DNA from: Methylobacterium brachiatum | GTDB taxonomy: Bacteria; Pseudomonadota; Alphaproteobacteria; Rhizobiales; Beijerinckiaceae | NCBI RefSeq assembly: GCF_020523825.1 | Contig: NZ_JAJALK010000019.1 | Coordinates: 18,117-82,116 of the forward strand | Direction: 5' to 3' | Length of the DNA stretch: 64,000 nt | In this document: one piece after another, positions 24,521 through 31,955 of the stretch | Layout of the letters: each line of letters begins with the position of its first letter | Numbering within the stretch: position 1 is the first letter of the stretch | Program-made: the position numbers and the translations under genes | Notes under the pieces: model-generated | What the model saw: the letters and a program-made list of their open reading frames with translations, nothing else | The model's database searches: none | What the model was told of the DNA's origin: nothing

Positions 24521-26068
24521 TTGACCCAATTCACCGATTTCGGCCTTGCCCAGCCCGTGCTCCGGGCGCTCGGCGAGGCTGGTTACGTCACGCCGACCCC
24601 GATCCAGGCCCAGGCGATCCCGCCGGCCATGGAAGGCCGCGACCTCTGCGGCATCGCCCAGACCGGCACCGGCAAGACCGCGGCCTTCGCGCTGCCGATC
24701 CTGCACCGCCTCTCGCTCTCCGACCGCCGGGCCCCGCGCCGCGGCTGCCGGGTGCTGGTGCTCTCGCCGACCCGCGAGCTCGCCAACCAGATCGCCGAGT
24801 CCTTCGCGGATTACGGTCGGCACCTGTCCTACACCACCACGGTGGTGTTCGGCGGCGTCACGATCAGCCGCCAGGAGCGGGCCCTGGCCCCCGGCGTCGA
24901 CATCCTGGTCGCCACCCCGGGCCGGCTCATCGACCTGATCGAGCGCCGCTCGCTGACCCTCGAAGGCGTCGAGATCCTCGTCCTCGACGAGGCCGACCAG
25001 ATGCTGGATCTCGGCTTCATCCACGCCCTCAAGCGCATCGTGAAGATGCTGCCGGCCCAGCGCCAGAGCCTGTTCTTCTCGGCGACCATGCCGAAGAACA
25101 TCGCCGGCCTGGCCAGCCAGTACCTGAAGGATCCCGTGCAGGTCGCCGTGACCCCGGTGGCCACCACGGCCGAGCGCGTCGAGCAGAAGGTCATCTTCGC
25201 CCATACCGGCGCGAAGCAGGCGCTGCTCGCCCATATCCTGCGGGATCCGGCCATCGACCGCGTCCTGGTCTTCACTCGCACCAAGCACGGGGCGGACCGG
25301 GTCGTGCGCGGCCTCGACAAGGTTGGGATCGCCGGCGCCGCGATCCACGGCAACAAGAGCCAGCCGCAGCGCGAGCGGGCGCTCCAGGCCTTCCGCGACG
25401 GCGATTGCCGGGTGCTGGTGGCCACCGACATCGCCGCCCGCGGCATCGATGTCGACGGCGTCAGCCACGTGGTCAATTTCGACCTGCCGAACGTGCCGGA
25501 GAGCTACGTCCACCGCATCGGCCGCACCGCGCGCGCCGGGGCGACCGGTCTGGCGATCTCGTTCTGCAACGACGAGGAGCGGGCCTACCTGCGCGACATC
25601 GAGCGGCTGACCCGCCAGAGCGTGCCGGTGGCGGGCTTCCCGGAGGGCTTCACGCCCCCGTCCCGCCAGGAGGCGGCCGACATCGCCCGCGAGGAGGAGC
25701 GCCGGCCCGAGCGCCAGCAGCAGCGTCCGGCCGGCGGCCGTCCCGGCCAGCGGTCCCGCCCGCAGCAGGGCCGTCCCCAGCAGGGACGCCCGGAAGGCGG
25801 CCGCGGCTTCGGCGGCGGCCAGGGCCAGGGTGCCCCGCGCCAGGGCCGTCCGCAGGACGGTCGCGGTGACGGTCGCGGCCCCGCCCCCCAGGGACGCGAG
25901 GCCCGGTCGGACCGGCCCGCCCGTCCGCAGGGCGAGCGTCCGGCCCAGCAGCAGGCGCGCCCGGCCCGCGACAGCCGCCCCCAGCGGACCGATGCCCGCC
26001 CGCGCAGCGCCGGCGGCGCCGGCGAGGGCCGCAACATCGGCTGGCTGGAGCGGTCGCCCCGGTCCTGA
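24521..26068 (+). CDS. DEAD-box RNA helicase, RhlE-like
   Basis: This ATP-dependent RNA helicase is about 515 residues long from a TTG at 24521, which begins LTQFTDFGLAQPVLRALGEA, the usual RhlE-type N-terminus (Q motif region). Motifs in order: AQTGTGKT (46-53), PTRELA, the DEAD box at 156-159, SATMP near 187, VFTRTKHGADRV, ATDIAARGID and HRIGRTAR (331-338). From about residue 380 on there is a disordered tail rich in Arg, Gly, Gln and Pro, which typically binds RNA. An upstream ATG at 24404 would add an unrelated extension and is less likely. Such helicases act in ribosome assembly and RNA decay, often in the cold. A two-hairpin element and a strong terminator follow. Confidence 0.93.
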   Translation: MTQFTDFGLAQPVLRALGEAGYVTPTPIQAQAIPPAMEGRDLCGIAQTGTGKTAAFALPILHRLSLSDRRAPRRGCRVLVLSPTRELANQIAESFADYGRHLSYTTTVVFGGVTISRQERALAPGVDILVATPGRLIDLIERRSLTLEGVEILVLDEADQMLDLGFIHALKRIVKMLPAQRQSLFFSATMPKNIAGLASQYLKDPVQVAVTPVATTAERVEQKVIFAHTGAKQALLAHILRDPAIDRVLVFTRTKHGADRVVRGLDKVGIAGAAIHGNKSQPQRERALQAFRDGDCRVLVATDIAARGIDVDGVSHVVNFDLPNVPESYVHRIGRTARAGATGLAISFCNDEERAYLRDIERLTRQSVPVAGFPEGFTPPSRQEAADIAREEERRPERQQQRPAGGRPGQRSRPQQGRPQQGRPEGGRGFGGGQGQGAPRQGRPQDGRGDGRGPAPQGREARSDRPARPQGERPAQQQARPARDSRPQRTDARPRSAGGAGEGRNIGWLERSPRS

Positions 26069-26074
26069 GGACAA

Positions 26075-26122
26075 GCAGGGCGCTGCCCTGCACCCGCAAA
26101 AGGTCCCGGACCTTTTGAAACC
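26075..26122 (+). repeat. Two-hairpin 3'-end element, copy B
   Basis: Hairpin 1 has arms GCAGGGC and GCCCTGC around GCT. After ACCCG comes hairpin 2, arms CAAAAGGTC and GACCTTTTG around CCG, then AAACC. It begins seven bases after the helicase stop and aligns along its whole length with 13786-13835, with paired changes in both stems. Confidence 0.75.
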
Positions 26123-26138
26123 AAGATTTTTCTGAGAA

Positions 26139-26184
26139 CAAAAAAGCCGCCCCGGGAGGAGACTTCCGGGGCGGCTTCTTTTTT
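26139..26184. terminator. Strong intrinsic terminator after the DEAD-box helicase
   Basis: A 10-bp stem (GCCGCCCCGG with CCGGGGCGGC) is flanked by an A-run on the left and a T-run on the right, so it can stop transcription in either direction. It lies about 75 bp after the helicase stop codon. Confidence 0.9.
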
Positions 26185-26231
26185 GGGCGCGGCATCCCAT
26201 CTGACCGGACGGTCAGACAGGAGCCTGCCCC

Positions 26232-26417
26232 ATGCGGTTCGAACTCTATCGGGATGCCAAGGGCGAGTGGCGCTGGCGCCTGCGGGCGCAAAACGGCGAG
26301 GTGATCGCGGATTCCGGGGAGGGCTACCTCCGCCGCGAGGATTGCGAGCACGGCATCGCCCTCGTCCGCCAGAGCGCGGAGGCGCGCCTCGTCGATATGA
26401 CCACCCAGATCGCCTGA
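26232..26417 (+). CDS. YegP/DUF1508-family small protein
   Basis: This 61-residue protein is a single DUF1508 (YegP-type) unit: MRFELYRDAKGEWRWRLRAQ, NGEVIADSGEGY and a C-terminal helix with the Ala/Glu-rich segment before MTTQIA. The family is a small beta-beta-alpha fold of unknown function, often doubled; here only one unit is present. GGAG stands upstream of the ATG. It is free-standing between a terminator and a divergent-looking intergenic region. Confidence 0.85.
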   Translation: MRFELYRDAKGEWRWRLRAQNGEVIADSGEGYLRREDCEHGIALVRQSAEARLVDMTTQIA

Positions 26418-26533
26418 GCGTCCGCGCGCTTGAAGATCTAAGCTCTTGATGCAGCGCGACGAAGTCCGGCGGGCCGACAGGCCGGCCGGCGGCCGCTGCC
26501 GAAAATAAACCCTTTCGCCTATCCGTAGCGGTT

Positions 26534-26571
26534 ACGCTGCAACGCTTGCCATCGCCCGTGCGTTGCAGCGT
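26534..26571. repeat. 12-bp perfect inverted repeat
   Basis: Arms ACGCTGCAACGC and GCGTTGCAGCGT enclose 14 bases, about 75 bp before the start of a small secreted protein gene. It could be an operator, an RNA hairpin in that gene's leader or the terminator of the DUF1508 gene. No T-run follows. Confidence 0.55.
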
Positions 26572-26646
26572 TTCGGACCGCCGGGAGGTTGCTCGTGCCT
26601 CGCGGTCCGTCGTCCAAGACGTGATCACGCGAAGGGAGTCGAGACC

Positions 26647-26916
26647 GTGCTGAGGAAATTCCTGCTCGCGGCCCTGCTGGTGCTGGGCTTCGCGGCTGCT
26701 GCGCCCCAGGGCGCGTCGGCCGCGCCGGTCGGCCCGGGCATCGCCCTGCCGGCCGATGCCGCGCCGGCCGTGGCCCAGAAGGCCCAGTACTACTACCGCC
26801 GTCGGTTCTATGGCCCGCGGCCGTTCTACCGCCGCCCCTACTACCGCCGCCGGTTCTACTACGGCCCGCGGCCGTTCTACCGCCGTCCGTATTACCGCCG
26901 TCGGTTCTTCTACTAA
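26647..26916 (+). CDS. Small secreted Tyr/Arg-rich repeat protein
   Basis: This 89-residue protein starts at a GTG with GGGAG eight bases upstream. A signal peptide (residues 1-26, LRKFLLAALLVLGFAAAAP, cleaved near ASA-AP) precedes a 20-residue Ala/Pro-rich stretch and then a tandem repeat: RRRFYGPRPFYRRPYY, RRRFYYGPRPFYRRPYY, RRRFFY (residues 51-89). The mature protein would be strongly basic and aromatic, with no cysteine. Similar short YR-rich exported proteins are common in Methylobacterium and other Hyphomicrobiales; I know of no assigned function. An interaction with cell wall, polysaccharide or the outer surface is a guess only. Confidence 0.8.
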   Translation: MLRKFLLAALLVLGFAAAAPQGASAAPVGPGIALPADAAPAVAQKAQYYYRRRFYGPRPFYRRPYYRRRFYYGPRPFYRRPYYRRRFFY

Positions 26917-27065
26917 GCTCTTCCCGATCCTGACCGGCCCGGCGGCTCACACGAGGCGCCGGGCTTTTTCATGCCCTGATTCGGGATGCGCGGCCGGGCT
27001 CCATGCCGTATAATGCAGGAAAGAGCGGCGCCGGCGGCGGACCGGCCCGCCCGGGAGGATTTCCG

Positions 27066-27203
27066 ATGAACGATATCGCGCAGCGCGCCGAGTCCACGGC
27101 CGCGACGCCGGACCTCTGGCAATCGATCCCGCTCGAATGCATCCTGGGCGCGGTCACCGTCGTTCTGGCGGCGGGACTGAAGCTCGCCGGCCTCCTTCCC
27201 TGA
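27066..27203 (+). CDS. 45-residue single-span membrane peptide
   Basis: The ATG at 27066 follows a strong GGGAGGAT ribosome site. The predicted product begins MNDIAQRAESTAATPDLWQS and ends in one membrane helix, CILGAVTVVLAAGLKLAGLLP. The frame is open further upstream but only this start has a ribosome site. It ends 19 bp before the thioesterase gene. I do not recognise the family. The clean start signal and helix favour a real gene. Confidence 0.6.
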   Translation: MNDIAQRAESTAATPDLWQSIPLECILGAVTVVLAAGLKLAGLLP

Positions 27204-27222
27204 CGGCGCGCGAGACAGGCGG

Positions 27223-27684
27223 ATGGACGGCATGCAGCACGTCGGACGCGCGAATGGCGAGGGCGAGCGGGCGCCGGCGCCCGAGGCGGACCTGCCGCGG
27301 GGGGATCTGACAGTCCGGACCATCGCGATGCCGGCCGACACCAACGCCAACGGCGACATCTTCGGCGGCTGGGTGCTGACGCAGATGGACCAGGCCGGCG
27401 GCATCGCGGGGGTCGACCGGGCCCAGGGCCGGGTCGTCACCGTGGCCCTCGACGCGATGACCTTCATCCGGCCGGTCCGGGTCGGGGACGTCCTGTGCGT
27501 CTACACCCGGGTCTCGCATGTGGGCCGGACCTCGATGAAGATCGAGGTCGAGGCCTGGGCGCGGCGGTTCTGCACCCAGGTCCGCGAACGGGTGACGCAG
27601 GCCACCCTCACCTTCGTGGCGATCGACGAGGCCGGGCGCCCGCGCCCGATCCCGCCCCTGGTGCCCTCGCCCAACCCGGTCTGA
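27223..27684 (+). CDS. Hotdog-fold acyl-CoA thioesterase (YciA-like)
   Basis: This 153-residue cytoplasmic enzyme hydrolyses acyl-CoA thioesters. After an unconserved N-terminus of about 28 residues comes the hotdog domain with the family motif MPADTNANGDIFGGWVLTQM, which holds the catalytic Asn/Asp region, then VVTVALDAMTFIRPVRVGD and TSMKIEVEAWARR. Length matches bacterial YciA/CptA proteins. A second ATG at 27232 is an alternative start. It is convergent with sodC. Confidence 0.9.
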   Translation: MDGMQHVGRANGEGERAPAPEADLPRGDLTVRTIAMPADTNANGDIFGGWVLTQMDQAGGIAGVDRAQGRVVTVALDAMTFIRPVRVGDVLCVYTRVSHVGRTSMKIEVEAWARRFCTQVRERVTQATLTFVAIDEAGRPRPIPPLVPSPNPV

Positions 27685-27690
27685 CCGGCC

Positions 27691-28224
27691 CTACTTGATC
27701 ACCGCGCAGGCGACCCGGTCGCCGGCGCCGCCGATCGGCTGGCTGGTGTGATCGTCCTCGTTGGCGTGGACGATCAGCGCCGAGCCGTCGCCGTCCTTGA
27801 GGCCGCCCTCGCCGGTGAGCGGCGTCTCGCTGGTCACCTCGGCATTCGCCGAGCCGTCCTGGCTCGCGTAGAGGTTCGGCAGGTCGCCCTCGTCCGGCCC
27901 GTCCGGGTTGAGCAGGCCGTGCTTGCTCTGGTCGTGATTCACATGGGCCTTGGAGTTCAGGAATTTCGGATCCGAGCAATCGCCCACCGCATGGAAATGC
28001 ATGCCGTGCCAGCCGGGCGGCAACCCGCCGGGCTGGATCGCGACGCGCAGCACCAGGCTGTTGGCGCCGTCGCGGATCGCGATCGTGCCGATCGTGTCGC
28101 CCTTGGCGTTCTTCACCGGCGCCTGGAACGTCTCGGTGGGCTTGGCGGCTGCCGGCTCCTGGGCCAGGGCGCCGCTCGCCGCGAAGGGTCCCAGCAGCGC
28201 GAGCAGCGGCAGGATGCGTGTCAT
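27691..28224 (-). CDS. sodC: Periplasmic Cu/Zn superoxide dismutase
   Basis: SodC (177 residues) detoxifies superoxide in the periplasm. A signal peptide ends near ALA-QE (residue 21). Metal ligands are recognisable: His76 and His78 in GMHFHAVGDC, His94 and His102 in the HVNHDQSKHGLLNPDGP loop, the aspartate in DEGDLPNL, and His153 in ALIVHANEDDHTS. Cys83 and Cys173 (RVACAVIK) can form the conserved disulfide. The ATG has GGAGAG upstream. It is divergent from the TlyA-type methyltransferase gene. Confidence 0.95.
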   Translation of the reverse strand: MTRILPLLALLGPFAASGALAQEPAAAKPTETFQAPVKNAKGDTIGTIAIRDGANSLVLRVAIQPGGLPPGWHGMHFHAVGDCSDPKFLNSKAHVNHDQSKHGLLNPDGPDEGDLPNLYASQDGSANAEVTSETPLTGEGGLKDGDGSALIVHANEDDHTSQPIGGAGDRVACAVIK

Positions 28225-28333
28225 ACGGTGGCTCTCCTCTCCAGCCCGGTCTAGGTAGGATACAAGCCGCCCCTTCGACAGGGCCGGCCCCGAAACCTTT
28301 GCCGTATCCCTGCCCCGAGCCCGTAAAGCCTTG

Positions 28334-29116
28334 ATGACCGGAGACCGGCCCATACCGGACGGCGGAGCGTCCGTGCACCGCGCGCCTGCGCCGAAGCGGG
28401 CCGACCTGTTCCTGGTCGAGCACGGCCATTTCGAGAGCCGGGCGCGGGCGCAGGCCGCGATCCGGGCCGGGCTGGTGCGGGTCGACGGCCGCCTCCTGGC
28501 GCGGGCTTCGGAATCGATCCCGCCGGGTGCGCGGATCGAGGCCGTGCCCGAGCACCCTTACGCCTCCCGGGGCGGGCTCAAGCTCGCGGCGGCGCTCGAC
28601 GCGTTCGGGTTGGATCCGGCCGGCCGCGCCTGCCTCGATGTCGGCGCCTCGACCGGCGGCTTCACGGACGTCCTGCTCGCCCGGGGCGCGGCCCATGTCC
28701 ACGCGGTCGATGTCGGCCGCGGCCAGCTGCATCCGCGTCTGGCGGCGGATCCCCGTGTCACCAGCCTGGAGGGCACCGATATCCGCGCCCTCGACCCGGC
28801 GCGGCTCGTGCCGCGGCCCGCGATGGCGAGCGTCGACGTGAGCTTCATCGGCCTGCGCCTGGTGCTTCCGGCCCTGCCGGCCCTGCTCGCGCCCGGCGCC
28901 GGGATCGTCGCGCTGATCAAGCCGCAATTCGAGGCCGGGCGCGCGCGCGTCGGGCGCGGCGGCCTCGTGCGCGACCCGGCCGTCCACGCCGAGGTCTGCG
29001 CGACCATCCGCGGCGTGCTGGAAGGGCTCGGCGCCACGATCCTCGGCCTGATCGACTCGCCCGTGCCGGGTGGCGACGGCAATTCCGAATTCTTGATCGG
29101 CGCAAAGCTACCATGA
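28334..29116 (+). CDS. tlyA: TlyA-family rRNA (cytidine-2'-O)-methyltransferase
   Basis: This 260-residue protein has an N-terminal S4 RNA-binding domain (residues about 21-80, RADLFLVEHGHFESRARAQA) and an FtsJ-like SAM methyltransferase domain with CLDVGASTGGFTDVLLARGA, HAVDVGRGQLHPRL and MASVDVSFIGLRLVLPAL. TlyA enzymes 2'-O-methylate rRNA and were formerly called haemolysin A. The ATG at 28334 was chosen although its ribosome site is weak; a GTG further inside is possible. Its TGA overlaps the ATG of the next methyltransferase, so the two RNA-modification genes are translationally coupled. Confidence 0.9.
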   Translation: MTGDRPIPDGGASVHRAPAPKRADLFLVEHGHFESRARAQAAIRAGLVRVDGRLLARASESIPPGARIEAVPEHPYASRGGLKLAAALDAFGLDPAGRACLDVGASTGGFTDVLLARGAAHVHAVDVGRGQLHPRLAADPRVTSLEGTDIRALDPARLVPRPAMASVDVSFIGLRLVLPALPALLAPGAGIVALIKPQFEAGRARVGRGGLVRDPAVHAEVCATIRGVLEGLGATILGLIDSPVPGGDGNSEFLIGAKLP

Positions 29117-30351
29117 GCGAAACGGTCACGATCCGGGAGCTCGGCGCCCGCGGCGACGGCATCGCGGAGGACGGGATCCTCGTCCCCTACGCGCTGCCCG
29201 GGGAGCGGGCGACGATCCGCCGGGAGGGCAAGCGGGCGGAGCTGCTCGGCATCGAGCAGCCCTCCCCCGACCGGGTCGAGCCGTTCTGCCCGTACTACAT
29301 GCGCTGCGGCGGCTGCCGGACGCAGCATCTCGCGACGGCGGCGGAACTGTCCTGGAAGCGCGGCCTCGTCGCCCAGGCCCTGTCGCAGGCCCGTCTCGAG
29401 GTCGAGCCGGGGCCCACCGTCGACGCGCACGGGGCCGGGCGCCGCCGCATCACCCTGCATGTCCGGGAGATCGACGGACAGGGCGAGGCCGGGCTGATGG
29501 CGGCGCGCAGCCACGCGCTGGTGCCGATCGACCATTGCCCGATCACCGTGCCGGCGCTGCATCCGGCGCCCGCCGTGGCGCGGCGCCTCGCGGCCCCGCT
29601 GGGCCATGGCCGCAAGCCCCTCGACGTGGCCGTGACCGCCACCGACCAGGGCCTCGACATCGACCTGCGGGGCCACGGGCCGGTGAGCGGCGGCGTCGCC
29701 TCCGCGCTGGTGCGGATCGCGGGCGAACTCGGCCTCGCCCGGCTGTCGCTGCACGGCGAGCGCCTGATGGAGGCCGAGCCCGTCTCGGTAACCTCCGGCG
29801 ACAGCCGCCTCTATCCGGCCCCCGGCGGCTTCCTGCAGGCGACCGCCGCCGGGCAGGCGACGCTGACGGACCTGACCGTCGCGGCCCTGGGACGCCGTCC
29901 GCGGCGGGTCGCCGACCTGTTCTCCGGCTGCGGCCCCCTCGCCCTGGCGATGGCGCGCCAGGCCGCCGTCCACGCGGTCGAGGCGGATGCGGCAGCCCTG
30001 GCCGGGCTCGACCGGTCGGCCCGGGCGGCCACCGGCCTGCGCCAGATCACCACCGAGCGCCGGGACCTGTTCCGCCGGCCGCTGCTGCCCACGGAGCTCG
30101 ACGGGTTCGACGCGGTGGTGTTCGATCCGCCCCGGGCCGGCGCGGAGGCCCAGGCCCGCCAGCTCGCCGCCGCGCGCGTCCCGGTGGTGATCGGCGTCGC
30201 CTGCGATACCGGCACCTTCGCTCGGGACGCGGCAACGCTCACGGCCGGCGGCTACCGGCTCGAATCGGTGACGCCGGTCGACCAGTTCCGGCACTCGGAC
30301 CATGTCGAGATGATCGGCGTGTTCCGGCGCGAGGCCGCGCGCCGGCGCTGA
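29113..30351 (+). CDS. RumA/RlmD-type 23S rRNA (uracil-5-)-methyltransferase
   Basis: This 412-residue enzyme belongs to the RlmD/RumA family of SAM-dependent m5U methyltransferases. An N-terminal TRAM-like domain (residues 1-50) is followed by an iron-sulfur site formed by Cys59, Cys65, Cys68 (CPYYMRCGGC) and Cys142 (DHCPI). The catalytic half has LFSGCGPLALAM, VFDPPRAGAEAQAR and the nucleophile Cys364 in GVACDTGTFARD. All expected residues are present. It overlaps tlyA by four bases. Which uridine is modified (as in E. coli RlmC, RlmD or TrmA) cannot be decided from sequence alone. Confidence 0.92.
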   Translation: MSETVTIRELGARGDGIAEDGILVPYALPGERATIRREGKRAELLGIEQPSPDRVEPFCPYYMRCGGCRTQHLATAAELSWKRGLVAQALSQARLEVEPGPTVDAHGAGRRRITLHVREIDGQGEAGLMAARSHALVPIDHCPITVPALHPAPAVARRLAAPLGHGRKPLDVAVTATDQGLDIDLRGHGPVSGGVASALVRIAGELGLARLSLHGERLMEAEPVSVTSGDSRLYPAPGGFLQATAAGQATLTDLTVAALGRRPRRVADLFSGCGPLALAMARQAAVHAVEADAAALAGLDRSARAATGLRQITTERRDLFRRPLLPTELDGFDAVVFDPPRAGAEAQARQLAAARVPVVIGVACDTGTFARDAATLTAGGYRLESVTPVDQFRHSDHVEMIGVFRREAARRR

Positions 30352-30417
30352 CGCCTGCAACCTGGAGGCTTGCAACTTTTCGGAGAATCTGACCCTCTTT
30401 CACGGACTGGAGGTGTC

Positions 30418-30690
30418 ATGATTGCAGCCTCGATCCGTACGCTTCTCTGCGCCGCGCTGAGCGTCGCCCTGCCCACGGCGCTATCGGCGCAGCCGCGCGC
30501 GCCCGATCAGACCGGCACCGGCGGCGGGCCGACCTCGACGATCACGGCGCCGAACACCAACAGCCTCGGCGTGACCAAGCCCCCGGGCACGTCGCTGGGA
30601 CCGGGCGAGGTCCCGTCGCGGCGGGAGCAGCGCCGTGAGCGCGCCCTGACCGACAAGATCGAGGACAGCGTCTGCGAAGGTTGCAACTGA
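30418..30690 (+). CDS. Small secreted protein of unknown function
   Basis: The ATG at 30418 has a good GGAGG site. The 90-residue product has a signal peptide (cleavage near LSA-QP, residue 24), a low-complexity Gly/Thr/Pro/Ser stretch and a charged C-terminal segment REQRRERALTDKIEDSVCEGCN with two cysteines at the end. I do not recognise a family, although short exported proteins of this type are common in methylobacteria. It lies between the RNA methyltransferase and corA, each separately spaced. Confidence 0.7.
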   Translation: MIAASIRTLLCAALSVALPTALSAQPRAPDQTGTGGGPTSTITAPNTNSLGVTKPPGTSLGPGEVPSRREQRRERALTDKIEDSVCEGCN

Positions 30691-30854
30691 GCGTGGAACC
30701 GCGCGGCGCCCCGCCGCCGAGGCGGGCCGCGATGTCACGGAAGCGTCAGAAAACAACGCCACACCCGCGGCACAGCTTGCGCTTGGAGCCGCCGTGCCGG
30801 ATGCGGACCGGACCTTGCGCCGACTTGTGACCGTTTCGCACCCGAGACCGCTTC

Positions 30855-31859
30855 GTGATTTTCATCCACCAGCCCGCAACCGGCGCCGGATCCTCGCTGC
30901 TTGAGCGCCGAATCGTCGACCTTCAGGACACGATCCCCGAGGACACCGTCTGGCTCGACCTGATCCGCCCGAGCCGCGAGGAGGAACTCAAGGTCGAGGC
31001 CTTCGCGGGCATCGAGGTGCCGACGCGCGAGGAGATGAAGGACATCGAGCCGTCGGAGCTGCTCTATGTCGAGGAGGGCGCGCGCTACATGACCGGGCGC
31101 GTGCTCTCGAAGGTCAGCGACGCCGAGGAGCCGGGACTGGCCGGCATCACCTTCATCCTGCGCGGCAGCCGGCTCGTGACCGTGCGCTACGAGGAGCCCC
31201 AGGCCTTCCGGATGTACACCCAGCGGGCCGGCCGCACGACGGGCAACGGCAGCGCCTCCGCCGTCTCCGGCGAGACCATCCTGGCCGGGCTGATCGAGGC
31301 GGTGATCGACCGGGCGGCGGACGTGCTCCAGCTCCAGGGCGAGCGTATCGACCGCCTGTCGGGCAAGATCTTCGAAGTGCAGGCCGACCCCTCCGCCCGC
31401 AACACCGCCCTGCAGGACACGTTGCGGGCGCTCGGGCGCCACGGTGATCTGATCTCGAAGCAGCGCGAGAGCCTGGTCTCGATGGAGCGGATCCTGTTGT
31501 CGCTGTCGGCGACCTATCGGACCAACAAGGCACCCCGCGACCTGCGGGAGGATGTGCGCTCGACCCTGCGCGATCTTCAGTCGCTGGAGGAGCACGCCAC
31601 GTTCCTCTCCACGAAAATTCAATTCCTGCTCGACGCGACACTCGGCTTGGTCAACCTGGAACAGAACAACATCATCAAGCTGTTCTCGGTCATGGCCGTG
31701 GTCTTCATGCCGCCCACGCTGATCGCCTCGATCTACGGCATGAATTTTAAGTCCATGCCGGAACTAGAACTCCCGTATGGTTACCCGATGGCGGTAGTCA
31801 TGATGTTCGTGGCGGCGATCCTGCCCTACGTTTTCTTCCGTTGGAAGAAGTGGCTCTAG
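30855..31859 (+). CDS. corA: CorA-family magnesium/divalent metal transporter
   Basis: CorA (334 residues) forms a pentameric inner-membrane channel for Mg2+ (also Co2+ and Ni2+). The N-terminal cytoplasmic domain begins MIFIHQPATG and includes VWLDLIRPSREEELKVEAFA. A long helix region ends at FLLDATLGLVNLEQNNIIKL, followed by two C-terminal membrane helices. The signature GMN motif is at residues 295-297 (SIYGMNFKSMPEL), and the protein ends in the basic FFRWKKWL. The start is GTG. No magnesium riboswitch is recognisable in the 164 bp upstream. Confidence 0.94.
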   Translation: MIFIHQPATGAGSSLLERRIVDLQDTIPEDTVWLDLIRPSREEELKVEAFAGIEVPTREEMKDIEPSELLYVEEGARYMTGRVLSKVSDAEEPGLAGITFILRGSRLVTVRYEEPQAFRMYTQRAGRTTGNGSASAVSGETILAGLIEAVIDRAADVLQLQGERIDRLSGKIFEVQADPSARNTALQDTLRALGRHGDLISKQRESLVSMERILLSLSATYRTNKAPRDLREDVRSTLRDLQSLEEHATFLSTKIQFLLDATLGLVNLEQNNIIKLFSVMAVVFMPPTLIASIYGMNFKSMPELELPYGYPMAVVMMFVAAILPYVFFRWKKWL

Positions 31860-31955
31860 TCGTCAATATTTATAGTCGCGCAGCAGAACGTTAAGACCTC
31901 TCGTAGAGATCCTGGAGCCTGGAAGCGCGGCCTGTCCGCGACGACGGAAGCTCCG

